Origin: Polytrichum commune
Taxonomy: Eukaryota; Streptophyta; Polytrichopsida; Polytrichales; Polytrichaceae
Assembly (NCBI GenBank): GCA_950295325.1
Contig: OX485805.1
Location: 27,207,501 to 27,271,500 of the forward strand
DNA: 64,000 bases
Direction of reading: 5' to 3'
Shown: in pieces, positions 29,514-42,168 of the stretch
Numbering within the stretch: position 1 is the first letter of the stretch
How the letters are laid out: each line of letters starts with the position of its first letter
Translations under genes and position numbers: made by a program
Notes under the pieces: generated by a model
Told to the model about the DNA's origin: nothing
The model's input: the letters and a program-made list of their open reading frames with translations, nothing else
Database searches by the model: none

Positions 29514-29975
29514 GTCAATTGTGAGTGATGGCAATGGAGTTTTCTTATGCCTATATCGGGGTGATGTGCTAGTTAAGTATAATTTTTTTTCTTAGGAATC
29601 AATGGAGGTTAACCACTAAAGGCTGAAGCAAAATCGCCCAAAAATTGCCTAAAATGATCCAGTCTTATTCAAAAGCTCATTGACACCTCTTATGGTAGAT
29701 CTGACCATATTGATGAAAGCTTTGTAGATTTAGGATTGTTCATACAAATTTTCAACAATCCATATGTCTTGATTCAGAAGATTATAACGTAAATGTGTAC
29801 GTTGGTACTGTTGGGTAGCAGTGACTGCCCAAATGAAAATGTCCACCTCCGCCTTAGGGGTTAAGTGCAAGGACATATAGGTGCTTAGCTCTTGTCGCAA
29901 CCAAGGATGTTTGTAACTTTCCTCTTAATGGTGGACCGATTGACAATGAAGCCAATGGAACCACTATATTCGTTA
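29514..29975 (-). pseudogene. Decayed fragment of the purple acid phosphatase 3' end
   Basis: On the minus strand, about 29975-29868 encodes a diverged copy of the last residues of the neighbouring phosphatase: GFIVNRSTIKRK..NILGCDKS, then a TAA stop where the gene has Lys, then APIC. In the intact gene this is GFVADKFTINRKFMDVLGCDKSKAPIC. A second block at 29514-29600 matches the phosphatase 3' flank at 30940-31040 ('gatggcaatggagttttct', 'cggggtgatgtgctagt'). About 270 bp of unrelated sequence separates the two. It is therefore a truncated, interrupted duplicate lying 1-1.5 kb downstream of the functional gene. Confidence 0.75.
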
Positions 29976-30237
29976 ATTGGAGATTTTTTCATGATTTGGA
30001 GACTAATCAAAGACTTCAAGTCTCATATTCTGTTTAGTGCATGTTTTGATTATGATATAGATACTTATTATATTTAGAAATATATATACTCCTCATGCAT
30101 GAATATGTAGAAAGTTCGTTACCAATGTTCTCCACGTTCACAATATTGCATCCCAAACTATAAGTAAAGTTTATTTTGAGACTTTCCAAAGTCTCCAATT
30201 AACGAATATAGATTCTTTTTCTTTTAGTACTACATGG

Positions 30238-30600
30238 GCATCTATAATGAGGGTTTCACATTTTTTTGGTATCAATAGGCTATGGGTATTTGGCAATATA
30301 TATGTTTTCGATATCATTCTGGTCTATATATTATGCAAGAACCTTCATACCTAGACATAAATGCCCTAGTATCAATATGAATTAAAATGGTATCACCCAA
30401 ATAATAACTCGGGTATACAAAGATTCTTTCACCTTTACCTACCCTCCAAACATCAATCTTTCACTGGTATTATAATTTCCATACCAACCCACAGGTAGAT
30501 TCATTGATACCAAAAATTGATGATGATTATTGATACACATGCATTCACCTATATACCATACCAACATTGGTAGATACCGATGGAAACAAGCTTTCCATAC
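30238..30600 (+). repeat. Dispersed repeat G, copy 2
   Basis: Second copy of the element at 16315-16640, same orientation, with multiple small insertions. It lies between the phosphatase gene and its decayed copy. Confidence 0.7.
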
Positions 30601-30644
30601 CAAAAGCATATATGAGTGCATGGTTGACATGACAAAACGAAATG

Positions 30645-30955
30645 AATTTGAATGCCATTTCTCTGAGGGAGAGGTACAAGTGAATGAAATCACTGGGGTC
30701 ACTGATCTGACAGTAAGTGGTGTCTGTCGAAGATCGTCGGCACTAATTTAGCTCCCAATGGTGACTGCACCTTAGCACTGAGGCAGGGCCATGGATGGTA
30801 CAAGAGTTTGATAGGTGATGGGAAGGAGTTTCATACAAAATCATATCCAAAGTGGAAGATTGACAGGACATTGACGAAATAAATTTCTTTGTCATTTCGT
30901 AATTGCTGAGGGAGGGGTTACATGTGAATGAAACCAATAGAGTAATTGGTGGCAA
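30645..30955. repeat. Short duplication in the phosphatase 3' flank
   Basis: 'ctgagggagaggtacaagtg' plus 'aatgaaatcactgggg' (30662-30697) is repeated in diverged form at about 30906-30945 ('ctgagggaggggttacatgt', 'gaatgaaaccaatagag'). Confidence 0.55.
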
Positions 30956-31030
30956 TGGAGTTTTCTATTTTTTATTCTCTTTCCTGTTTCTACATCGGCA
31001 TGATCTGCCAGTAACCTGTATAAATTTTTT

Positions 31031-34000
31031 CTAAGCATCGGCAGAGGTGACGCTGGGACAGATAGGTGCCTTGCTCTTGTCACATCCCAACACGTCCATG
31101 AACTTCCTGTTGATGGTGAACTTATCGGCAACGAAACCCGTGTTGCTATGGATAAACTCCACCAACAAGTTCTGGTGGTCCTCCGAGGTCAGCTTCAAGT
31201 ATCCGTATTCGAGAGACTCGTCCTTGACAAAACTCCATGTGGTGTTCACAGGGCCATACCCTTCGGTTCCTCGCCCGCCCGTACCGACTACGATGTGGAT
31301 CGTGCCATTAAACTGACCCGAGTAATTGTCTTTCTCGTCACCCACGCAGCTGTTCTGGTAAACCGTACAAGTGCGCTCATAATTGTGCACGTGGCCGTAG
31401 ATCGAGAGATCGACTTTGTACTTTTGCCAAAGGGTTTGTAGATTCTCACGTGCCATCGGCTCTCCAAAGGAGCCCAGGGTTTGGTAATCAACTGCGGAGG
31501 TGTATCCCAAGACTCGGTGTCCAAGGAAGATCAGCCATGGCTGCTTCTGCCTGTCGGTGCTCGCCATACAGTGCTCCAGGAATTTGTACTGCTCGGAGCC
31601 AATTCGCCAGTCCATTTCCGAATTCGCAATGCAGAACTTGAACTTCCCCCAGCTCGCCGCATACCTGTGTGGATCACCAAGAGCCCCGGATTAAGTCGTT
31701 TGTCCATTTGAAAATTGGCTGCTAAACTTACGATACATCATCAGAGTCATCCTTTTTTTCCCATGATGGGTACCAGTAGTGAAGAATTCAGAGCATACCC
31801 ATTTGGCACATGAGGTGGCGTTCTGTGAATGGGGAAGAGGATGACTTCCTTGGACCCGCACCCTCCCCTGCCCTCAATCGAGGCTGTTCATCACCATGAT
31901 TGGAGGGTAGAGAAAGGAGGGCATCAAAATGGTTATAATGTCCAGTAACCCCACTCAAGCCTCCGGGCCCTCAAGGGTTACCAAATGTAGGCGTGCCTAA
32001 TTTGGTTAGTTATCTTAATCTGGCACCTATATTTGAGTGATGGGTGGTGAGGTGCAAAGAGATTGGACTACGTGCTAAAAATTTGTTGACCAGTCTAGGC
32101 TCAATAAGTAACATAATAAGGGGGACCTATGTCACCTTCTTACGGCTCAATGCCAGTGGACTTTGATAATTTATTATCATTTCGAGAAGTGCTCCACACG
32201 TCTCTAGGATTGATCTGGCTTCTTCAGATACATTTGCGCACGCACCGAAAATTTGAACCTCGCAAATCCGAGTAGTACTTATAAGGTAGAAAACAACATA
32301 AAGTGACTAAATAAGCATCGAAGATGCTTACCAGTGCTTGTCGGGATTTTCAGCGGGCATGTGGAAGGTGGTGGATGTGGGAACACCGCACTCGCCTCCC
32401 GAATCCACGCCTTGGTAGAAGGAACTGGATCCGGGGTAATCACGCTCGTGGTTGCCACTTCATCAAACACAACATCATCACCTCACGTCAGTGCAAGCTC
32501 TTCGAAACTTTAGCTTAACCTACTAGAAGATGAGACTGCTATATATAGCCGGTGAAAAGTTGATCAAGGAATTAACATTGTTACAGACACTTACACAGAG
32601 ACCATGTATGGAACACGCTTCGTGATGTTGGAGATTTGGTCACTGAACTGATCCCATTCCGACAAGTAGCCATCTGCGTAGGCCAAATCTCCATTGTGGA
32701 AGACAACGTCGTAGTTGTTGATGTCCTTCACAAGTGCGTCTGTGGTGGTCAATGCTCCGGGCTGGTTGTTGTTGAACTCCATCGTCCCATCTCTTTGTCT
32801 CTACAACACTCATCAACATACACGGTTGGTTGGCAAGTTGGTACCGTCCACCATCAGATTACAGTAGAATAGATTGATCATTCAGATTCAACATCTTTGA
32901 ATTCTGGAATGATGGTGTGTGTGTGTGTGTTTACACCTTTCCCATGTCACCGAAGATGATGAGCCTCTGCAGGGTGTTTTGACCAGGGTAAGGTGCAGAG
33001 GTGAAGAAATTCTCCTCGCCCCACACGTACTTGCCATCCTTCAGCTTGTGTCCAACTTTGTAGTGATACCTGCACAATGCAATCAATCAAGTCATTCACA
33101 GGATCGTTCTTGTGAATCACTTTGAGGGATAGAGGGCGAACAGTGACTAGGCCGTCTTAGTCTAAGCTGGTTCTTGTTGCAGGGAATCTCAAAGGATGAC
33201 CTCAGATGTCTGAGTTGGGTTTTTGTTATAGGGGATCAAGAATGAAGAGGTAGATGATGAGTGGTAGGGAGGTAGTAATGAGATTAGAAGGTTGCAGGAA
33301 GCCGCATCAACTCAAGAAATCAGCCGAGAGGGATTGGTCCCCTCTGCAACACTGACAGCTGTGTGCGACGAACGGCCCTACCAGCAAGGGCCACTAACCG
33401 TTCACTGCCCCACACCAGAAAGTGTGGACATGCTATCATACTACGTTGAGAACCATACTTCAGTGTACGAGAGAGAATGAGCTCAAACCTTGTACTTTTG
33501 GACCCCTCACATAACAAAGAGCCAACTTATTTCCAGTAAATTTTTGATAAATGAATCAAACCTTCTACCGAAAAATTAAATATTTCCACAGATTTTTTGG
33601 GCAGGATAAGCCAACATGGCCAGCTCAAAATTTGCCGCAGAAGGTTGTTCACATAACATTGTTAAGCCCCCATGGGAGGGTTCCCTGGATGAGCCACATT
33701 CCCAAAAATATCGGGCCATTTCTCACCGAGTTAAGTTAAAGTTGTATCTTGGAACCGCAACTCAATTCATGCCATTTTGATCGCTTTTCATGCCTACGTG
33801 ACTGAAAAGGGTTCACGAGCTCCCCACTGTGTTAAAAACGTTATGTAAAATGAACTGTGTGAGAAAATTGAACGAAATCAGTTCAACTGGTCATGTGCAC
33901 CTACTTGGCACCAGGTCCCAACTCCTTGAGGAAAGCTGTGTGGATGTACCCAGGATGCCTCCACCCAACAGTTGAAGCAGGTGCACCTGGATCATTTCAA

Positions 34001-36547
34001 AAAGGTTACAAAAGCACCCAAAAACTGAAGATTCAACAAGAAAAGAGATCAAATGTCTCCACAAATTCAAGTCTCCGCATGAGGAGGATTCCCCAAACTT
34101 CTGACTTCTAATTCTTCAGAAGGACGCACATGAGGCACTCACCACACATGTCCGACTTTTCGTATGTGAGGGTAATGGCAAGGGAAGTCTTCCAGTCTGA
34201 CTCGTCCTCCCACTTCCATGCAATAATGGGTCTGGCTTCCTTCTCACTGTATCCACTTGTCCACGTCACTGTTATCTGTGGTACAAAGACCGTGAAAACA
34301 TGGTTCAAACTTTCATTCTCGTTCAATAACTTACGTCTTGTTTGCACTTTGCACTTTGAACGATCTCAGATCCATTATGCTAAGTAGGCCTGAAACGAAC
34401 ACTTTCGACTTTGCACTCGCTTCTGCTAGGACATTGCACATGCAATTAGTATAAGACGATTAGCAAGTCCAAGAAATTGAGGTTGTAGCTAGTTTCCTTG
34501 TAAGTTTTGGAGCTCATATGAGTATCTTATTCATTATCATAGTGACCATTCTCTTAGTTCTTGAATGATCATATAAAAGCTAAGTAGGTCTGAAATGGAC
34601 ACTTTCGGCTTTGCACCCACTCCTCTTAGGATTTTCAACACGCAATTAGTACAAGATGATTACCAAATTCAAAATATGTGGTTGTAGACAAATTCTTCAT
34701 AATTTTTGGAGCTCAGATGACTGTCTTATTCATTATCAAAGTGAATATTCTCTTGGTTCTTAAATAACCATATAAAGCCACAAATTATGAACCGACTATT
34801 CAATCTAAAATAATTAACAAATTTTGAGCACAAAATCTAATCTTTTTCAAGCATATGTATTTTCATGTCTTTTGAATTCGTCACTGCTCTTGGAGGAACG
34901 CCTAACCACACACAACTTTAAAATAGGTGTCTGGTTAAGATAAGTAACCGAATTGGGCTCTGTTTACTATATTGCACTTTTTTTTTAAACAAATACTCAG
35001 ACAAATGCAGAAAGTGGAACTTAGTACCTCATCCCATTCCTTTCCGAGCGCGAGCCTTGGCCATTGTGGAGCCTTGGGGTTCTTAAACTTGACAATGTTG
35101 GAGATGCCCTCGAGAACAGGCTGTGCATCATCACAACATGAGCCTTGATTAAGTGAAGTACAACAATTTTTTTCAGAAGGGATTGACAACTTCAAACAGG
35201 GAGATCTAAACACTAGTTACAGATTTCCTGAATGAGTTTGAGAAATACCCCATTCAGATTCAAGACTTTAGCCCAATTGCCGATCCTTTTGGAGGAAGCT
35301 ATGGAATATTCTTTGAATCAATAAGAAAATCCGAAAGGAATCAACAAGTTACCAATTGGACTTGGACACATTAAGATCTTGAACGATTTTGCCCAAAATC
35401 TTCCCGTTCACTGATTGACAACAATAATAAGGTACTAAAATTCATTTTGTTTGTTATTATCGTTGCAGTTATGAGCATCCCATAAGTAGCAGCACAGACC
35501 ACAATCGGGTGAACTTGGAGAAATCAGAGGAAGGTTATAAATGATCATACATTGGCAAGATCGCCGGAGAAGAATCCGAAAGCAAAGTCAGCCCTCTGGT
35601 TGATGAGGAGGAACTTGATGGTCCCGTATCCTTTCTTCACATAGTCGGTTGATGTGAAATTGGCATACTCAAACTTGCAAAATAAGCACACAGCAGCAAT
35701 AATTTTCTCAGTCCTCAAGAGGGATTATGATGAATATGGGACCTCATTCAGGATGTTTGTAGAGGAATCCTTACAGGGAAACTTTCGTAAAAGCCACACA
35801 ATGCAACTTTAATTTGCTTACCTTGATAGGAGCGTTGCAGATGGCTGGAGCGTGGAGTTTTGTGTTGTTCGCATCCGTGCACTGCTTTCCGCTGAAAACC
35901 AGATAAAAAAAACATCGCAGGGCGCATGCATCAGATAAGTAGTCCTAGTATAGATACTACTTGAATCTGTACTTTAGATCTGTTTCAAGTTTCATTCGAA
36001 TTAAGCACATGACCAGCTTCATGATTCAGAGGATACAGAATCTGTTGTCAAGTGCTCACTCGAAATTGGCAGGAGAGAAGACGGCGATGAAGTCGGTGGC
36101 TGCAGCTCCTTTGTTCTTGGAGAATGTGACGGTCACCCAACCACTTGATTCGGCCTGCGCTCAATGAGCCCAAGCATCCGATGAACGTTGATTATCGGAC
36201 GCTTATCTCAAGTGTCAAATAACGAAGCAATTGAACCTAACCTGCGTTTTAGGTCTAAGTCCCTAACTCAGTATAGCAAGTCGAACCGGTCGACAAGAAA
36301 ATTAATTGCATTCAAAGCATCTGTTTAAGAGAGTGGTGCTGAAAATATGGCTTACATTTGCGCCGAGAACGTCAGGGCTAGCGCTAATGATGACGGCGGA
36401 GTTCATCGCCGTGAGCTGACGGTGAAGTTGCATCCTCGACAGAGGCTGCTCAGGATTGAATGCCACTTCCAGAGAGTGGCCATTTGCAGCCACCAGAAAA
36501 GTCGACATAGCAAGTAACCCCCAGATTACCCATAATCCAGGCTCCAT
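31031..36547 (-). CDS. PAP: Purple acid phosphatase, high-molecular-weight plant type
   Basis: Eleven exons on the minus strand: 36547-36356, 36154-36060, 35891-35822, 35673-35551, 35120-35028, 34275-34143, 33986-33905, 33069-32937, 32800-32595, 32457-32332 and 31664-31031. All join in frame to 628 aa. A signal peptide covers about residues 1-24. An N-terminal fibronectin-like part (WVTVTFS, DFIAVFSP) precedes the metallophosphatase domain. All five metal-ligand motifs are present: GDMG near 303, GDLAYADGY near 344, GNHE near 377, GHR near 466-468 and GHVH near 508-511. The family hydrolyses phosphate esters with an Fe(III)-M(II) centre and is usually secreted or wall-bound; substrate is not predictable. 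The acceptor of exon 10 has a poor pyrimidine tract. An alternative upstream ATG at 36601 would extend the N-terminus but weaken the signal peptide. Introns 5 and 10 contain Rep-B copies. The gene is intact. Confidence 0.97.
32000..32135 (+). repeat. Rep-B fragment (phosphatase intron 10)
   Basis: 'ggcacctatatttgagtgat', 'agagattggactacgtgct' and 'agtctaggctcaataagtaa' identify the family; both ends missing. Confidence 0.6.
33370..33430 (+). repeat. Fragment related to the Rep-E hairpin arm
   Basis: 'gggccactaaccgttcactg' followed by 'ccccacaccagaaagtgtgg' resembles the right arm of the tandem units at the window start (for example 833-870). It lies in intron 7 of the phosphatase gene. Confidence 0.5.
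34383..34975 (-). repeat. Rep-B2 element with an internal partial duplication (phosphatase intron 5)
   Basis: The end segment ('aagtaggcctgaaacgaac...' to '...gatcatata') occurs twice in direct order, at about 34383-34575 and 34580-34760. The second is continued by the family core and the 'aaataggtgtctggttaaga' end. Confidence 0.7.
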
Positions 36548-36557
36548 ATTCGTCAGG

Positions 36558-37680
36558 CTCTCTGGAATCACACAACAATCCACAAACCCCATCAATTGCA
36601 AGCCGATTGAGCACTGCTAATTATGCATCACCCTCTACTAGGAAAAATTAAGCGTAGACTGACAGCATTACTAGTCTTGGCCACACACAGGGCACGTTAG
36701 TTGATCTTCTGGACAGACAATTTGTGATGTCAATCTCTGAAGAACCTGTACATGTGAAGAAATTCTGAGAAATGTAAGTAAGAGAGACCGATCACATGCC
36801 GACCTCTCTGGAATCACCCGGCAATTGCAAGCCGATTGCCGCTACCTACCTAAGTTCTCTCTCTATCTCTCTCCCACTACGCATCACTATCGATTAGTGG
36901 AAACATTAAACTGACAAGATACCTAGTTTCTGGGCAGCCAAGTAAGTTGAATTTCTCCACACATTTTGTGATAATTTCTGAAATCCCCTCTGAAGAATCT
37001 GTAGATTAGACAATCCTAAGCAATGCAAGTAAGAGAGCTTAATTGGTCGCATGGCGACCTCTGTGGTATCACCAAATCACAATCCAGAACCCCATCGACT
37101 GTGATTTAATTGCTCCCTATCAGTTTCCCACTAATGCATCACAATCTATCTACTAGGAGAGAGCCGTATACTGACAAGATACTTAGTCTTGGTCAAACAC
37201 ATAACACCTTAGAGTCTTCTTCCAGACACTTTTGAATGATCTTCGCAGAACGCTGTAGATTAGTCATTTCATTAGAGCGTTGGATCGAACACCTACACTA
37301 AATTGTTCTTGCACAATATGCAGAATTAATCTCCGAAAATTGGCAGCTCCTTCATCCTTTCGACACCAGGTCACAAGCTTTCTGGGTATCTCACCACAGA
37401 CCAAGCCCACTTCAACCGCCATTGCAATTTCGACATGTTTGTTTTGCAAGTAGGAATTAATCCTAGTACAATGCAGAACCTCAGATCAATTTGCAAGCCG
37501 GTTGCTAGCTGCTAAATTCTCTCTCTCCCTCTCCCACTATGCATTGGAACCTACTAAGGGAAATCTTAGAAGTGTACTGACAAGAATACTATTCTTGGTC
37601 AAACACACGGCACCTAAGTTCCTTAATCTGTTTCCAGACATTTTGTGATGATCTCTGAAGAATCTGGAGGTTAGGTAATG
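36558..37680 (-). promoter_or_regulatory. Upstream region of the phosphatase gene made of degenerate tandem repeats
   Basis: Four diverged units follow one another upstream of the phosphatase ATG. Landmarks are 'ctctctggaatcac' near 36559 and 36804, 'cctctgtggtatcacc' near 37060 and 'gcagaacctcagatcaattt' near 37473. Each continues with a 'cccactacgcatcac'-like phrase, 'ctgacaagatac', 'cttggtcaaacaca' and 'tttgtgatgatctctgaaga' or variants. Spacing is about 250-270 bp, larger before the last unit. The nearest unit overlaps the 5' untranslated part. No TATA box is assigned. Confidence 0.65.
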
Positions 37681-39584
37681 CTATCCTATGTTGGACCCTT
37701 CCGTAAGACGGTACTATGAGATGGTCATCAACCCAAAGACCTTGAGAGAGATGTGAAGATTGATGGATATTATGATCGACTGGTGCACAACCCCCTCAAA
37801 AAAGCTAATCCATGTCGTACAATAGAATAAATTCTCTAGAACCTGGGATTACTGCGCTAAAATGCAAGCCAGCTCCATAATTTTCTACATCCATGGAAGC
37901 CAAAGGGTGAAGCAGGCATCTTTTGCAGACATGGGTGCAATTTCGGCATGTAACTCTGTAACTAGAAATCCTAGTAACTAGTGATCATAGGGAAGGTAAG
38001 TCATCAACAATTAATCAACAACCAATTTACTCCACCTCGAACCCCCAAAAGCACACCTGCCCCCCCACACATGCAAGCAACATTGATTACAAAAGGAATA
38101 CCACATGAACAGGGTCACAATTGGGTCAAATGAACTCAAGTGAAGCAACAACTACTGGTGAACCGCCTTACAAGTGGCCATGAATTTCAAATGCTGCAAA
38201 TCTGGGATTAGACTCATGAGTGGACTGAAGGGGAGGCGTAACCTGTCCGAAGGAACAAACCTGGCAACCTGGTGATACAATACATGTAGAAGAGACATGG
38301 TCTACAATCTTATAAAGAAAGATGCTTGGTTATTCTTAGCACAAGCCCACAATCCGGAGAGGTCAGTGAAGAGCATCTCCCTCCCTAGATGCTCTCAAAA
38401 CTCCCTGTGAACATCTGCTTGCATCACCATGCTGACTTAGTGAGAATTTGACCCAGGGCATCCATGCACACTATGGAGATATAATTTGATTGATTAGCAA
38501 AACATTATTCACGTAACTTAACGTACTTAGGAGGGTAAGTTGTGTGTAAGGGTACCATGGTCGTTTAAGAGTCATGGTCTATTGCCTTTAGTGTAGTTCA
38601 AAGATCGTGAGACGTTACTTGATCACAAAGCATGAACTGTGACTGCTCACAGAATCATCATCTTTGTCCCTTGTTTTATTATGATAGTCCAAGTTCAGTT
38701 TAAGGTAGAGGGTGCTATAACCAACGTCCTAGCACCCACAACCAAGACCGATTGTATGCGCGCCTCCTAATCTTGTATGTAGAACATGCCTTAAACCATC
38801 CCAATGTCTCCGATGCAAAGCGGGATTGCATTTGGGTGACAAGCAAGGGGGTTCTGGGAGAATGTGGGGTTGGTTTTGGGCAAGTGTTGGAACATAACTA
38901 GGGGATGGGTTACTTATATGTACTTATTAAGATCCCGCATGCAAAAGTTCTAAGAGCTCAGTTTATTTTATTGGGTAGAGTGTTGGTTTCAATGCGGATC
39001 CACACCATTCTAGTTGGTTTGATGGGGAGGTCCTAATGATGCAATCACTTAACAAGAAGAAAAATATTTACCTTGACATGCCGTAACTTTTGCACATCAA
39101 CTCCAAAGGTTTTAAAACCTTTAATGAGAATTTCACGGATTCACAATTACTAAGTGGATGAGAGCATGTTCACATGTTATCATTAAAGGGGCCCGTAACA
39201 TGATAATGCTAGGTTTAGCCTAGGAGTTGGACCCATGCATCATGCCCATCCGTTGTTGTACCATTGGTAGGGCCCAAAAAGCTCTCCCAAGCCGGAATAG
39301 CTTGGGTCTATTGCAGCCCAACTTTCAACTTCCTTTATAAGAGAATCGACTTATCCATATCTCATAGTCTTTGACCCAATCTTAGCTTCAACTAATTCTA
39401 TGTAAAGCCTTGAGTATTGTAAGATATTAGTTTTGATCACATGAACCACACTTCATGAAGCTCATGTAGAACATGTGGGTCATAGAATGAAACCAATCCC
39501 CTCTCGAATGAAAGAACGTTCCCGATTTAACACCCCTTTGTGTTCGCATTTGGTGTCCAACATGTGATCATGCTCTAAGAATAT
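37681..39584. other. Gene-free stretch
   Basis: Nothing recognisable. No long frames and no terminal-repeat structure were seen. Confidence 0.45.
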
Positions 39585-39655
39585 TCCCGGTCTGATCCAA
39601 CGGCTAAAATTTGTTTAGGAGCTGGGAGTGCCGCCATGGATAGGGTCACATTGCC
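39585..39655 (+). repeat. Small Rep-B right-end fragment
   Basis: 'attcccggtctgatccaacg' and 'gctgggagtgccgccatgga' plus 'tagggtcacat' resemble 23005-23070. Confidence 0.45.
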
Positions 39656-39790
39656 TTGACCCTGGATCTTTGAGGTGGTGCTTGTGGATATACTGTACAC
39701 CGAAAAAGCTCTGGCCCATCGATGGAAAAGTAGTGCAGATCGCTGCTTGAGAAGGACAAACGTTGCTAATTCGGTGCAAAAGCCAGAGCC

Positions 39791-40282
39791 TTGTGTGTCC
39801 TCTATACTACGTTCCAGCCTTCATCGCATGCACTTCGTGAGCAGCTTCACTACCAGATACTTCACCACGGTCTGGAATCTACAGCACTCGGTTCTTCTAG
39901 TATGTGGCATGATGCATTGCTCTTTTTGCATGGCTGTGTTTCATTACACATTAGCAGCAACTTGTACCATAACACCGAAAAGCAAGCACCGGAAGCATGG
40001 AAATTTTTACATCAGTGGTTCAAGAAAAAAGTATCAAATCCGACGATCGTGAAAGCACAGGCAACATGGCCTCACGAGAAGGCAGAAGTTGCTTTCATCA
40101 CCCATAGACTTCTTCTCGATAAGACACATCAACACAAGGTAGTACAGGCAAGAACGGAAACAAATGAAACACATGTCACCACTACAAAGATTGCAACACT
40201 TGACTCCAAAGGCCTTGCAAAGACTGCGCACAAACACATGCAGAAGTCTTATGCCCCCTTCCCACCTGACTTCACCAAATAA
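39791..40282 (+). other. Unrecognised open frame of 163 codons
   Basis: An open frame without an ATG at its 5' end (it opens at TTG). The product is His/Lys/Thr-rich, with a basic segment KFLHQWFKKKVSN and no motif I recognise. An overlapping frame of 125 codons occupies 39675-40052. Base composition is slightly more GC-rich than the surroundings. It could be an exon of a decayed transposon or chance; I would not call a gene from this. Confidence 0.2.
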
Positions 40283-41879
40283 CCAAAGTACTTCCTAAAA
40301 TCCAGGTAAAGCTCCCTCGGTTATAGCGGAGGCATCCGGCTATCTCAATGCACCTACAAGAATTTGTTCCGGAGGATTTCAAGTAGGTTTAGTTAAGTAG
40401 CTTTCACACGTGTTCATTGTTTTATCTACCAAGCAATGACATGTTGGATAGTTTTTGTCCCATCCCCAAATGCCTTACTACTCACCTATCTTATCATCGG
40501 TTTTTGTTAATGGAGCTCCTCGTGCCCTTATAGCTGAGATTAAAAAGCAACCAATCACAAGGACGGGAGGCGACACTTTTAAAGGTCCTATATTCTTGCC
40601 TCGTGTTTAGGTACAGATGGGAGGGTCGGTGCTTGAGGCTTGAAACCTCCACTTTTAGGCCATGCCACATCATTTGCCAACTAGGCTCGGCACTAGGTAA
40701 TGTTGATGGTGTGAAGGTTGGGTTGTTAGAACCAACTTTTAGTCTTAGCTAAAGTCAATTGGGAAAGGAGGCATTAGTAGCAATTTCCTTCTCCATTAGG
40801 CAAAAGGTTGTGAAGCCCATGCCCATGTGGTTGGCCACCCTGGCCACCCTAAATCAATCTGAGTTGGCGCACCCCAACCAATACCTTGAAACAAGTCCCA
40901 TTCATTTCATCGAGTCTCCCAAAATTGCTTGCAAGACCCTTCCTACAAAGATGTAAACTACAAACATCGTAATCATCCTCAACTAGTGTGTCCTCTATTG
41001 TAGTTGATCAAGGAAGAATAGTTGTGGGTGTGGTTCTCACTAGATCCAAGGAATAAAATGTGGCTCCTCTTTCCTAGTTCTAATTGTCATATTTTGACAA
41101 ATCATTTGTCCAAAGTTAATAAGAGATGTGCATTTGTGGGGACTAAAACATCAAACGATAACAACAAAAGCTTTCATATAACGACCATAACTTTAATTGT
41201 TTGTATTCCATATAATTTCACCAACCACCATATTTGTATAGTTTTGAGATCTACAATATGTTATATTAGCGGTTGGAATTGTCCATAATTCATGCATGAA
41301 TCCAAATATATTCAAGTCTTAGTTCCGAATGATTGTGCACTCAATCATAATTATTCTAAATTAAAGATTAAAATAGCATAATTAAAAAATTTAAGTGTAC
41401 ATTGTAGAATTGGGAGAGTTGCCCAGTTTGCAATTATTTTAAATTGCTTGATTTTCTTTTAATATTATCTAATTAAAATATTAACATTATCCACATAGTA
41501 TTTTGTCTTTCACTAGATCCAAATCATAGAATTAGGGTATGAGCCCAAAATGAGTGCTCATATTTGTTTTATGTTTAGGATCTACTTAGAATTGCATTTG
41601 GAGTGTTGTTAAAACGATCAAAAGTATAAAAAGAGTGAGGCTTGGTGTGGATTTGTGTTTAGGCCTTAAGCCATTTTGTGTGGTGAATTAGAAGCTTAGT
41701 GACATTAGGGAGTGTTTTGATTAGAGGAGTAGTGCTTGATGAGGCAAGGGGAAGTGCCTTTGATTTAAATGTTTGAATTAGAACATGTTCCTGTTGGTTT
41801 AGGGGGTGAGGGTTTAGTGGATAGGATAAGGGCCTACTAAGTAGGAGAGGATTAGAAGGTTGTGGTCTTGGGTGCACCT

Positions 41880-42016
41880 TCCTTCACTCCTATCCTCTCA
41901 CCCTCTTCCTCTCTCTCCCTCATTCCATTTCTCTCTTCTCTTCCTCTTCCTCCTTCTCTCTTCACTTCTTTTTCTCTTCTCCTCTCTCTCTCTCTCTCTC
42001 TCTCTTTTCTCTAGGA
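41880..42016 (+). repeat. Polypyrimidine tract ending in (CT)n
   Basis: About 135 bp almost entirely C and T on the plus strand, ending with about eleven CT units and TTTTCTCTAG at 42003-42014. A TATAAAAAG lies upstream at 41627. This resembles the leader of a retroelement or transcript, but no coding region follows. Confidence 0.7.
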
Positions 42017-42168
42017 AGTTGAGCTCTTAGAGCTCGGGAAAAAAATGTGGAATTAGGTAGGGGACTTAGTGGGATTAGTGGAATTAGGTAGGTGAATTAG
42101 GGGGAGGCCTTGGAGAAGCTCTCTTTTGTTCATTTTCTGGTTTTTGTGGTTGAGGGTGGAGAAGCTTA

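Noticed and set aside
31047-31711. Several plus-strand frames over the phosphatase last exon
   Set aside because: They are antisense shadows of a strongly conserved coding exon.
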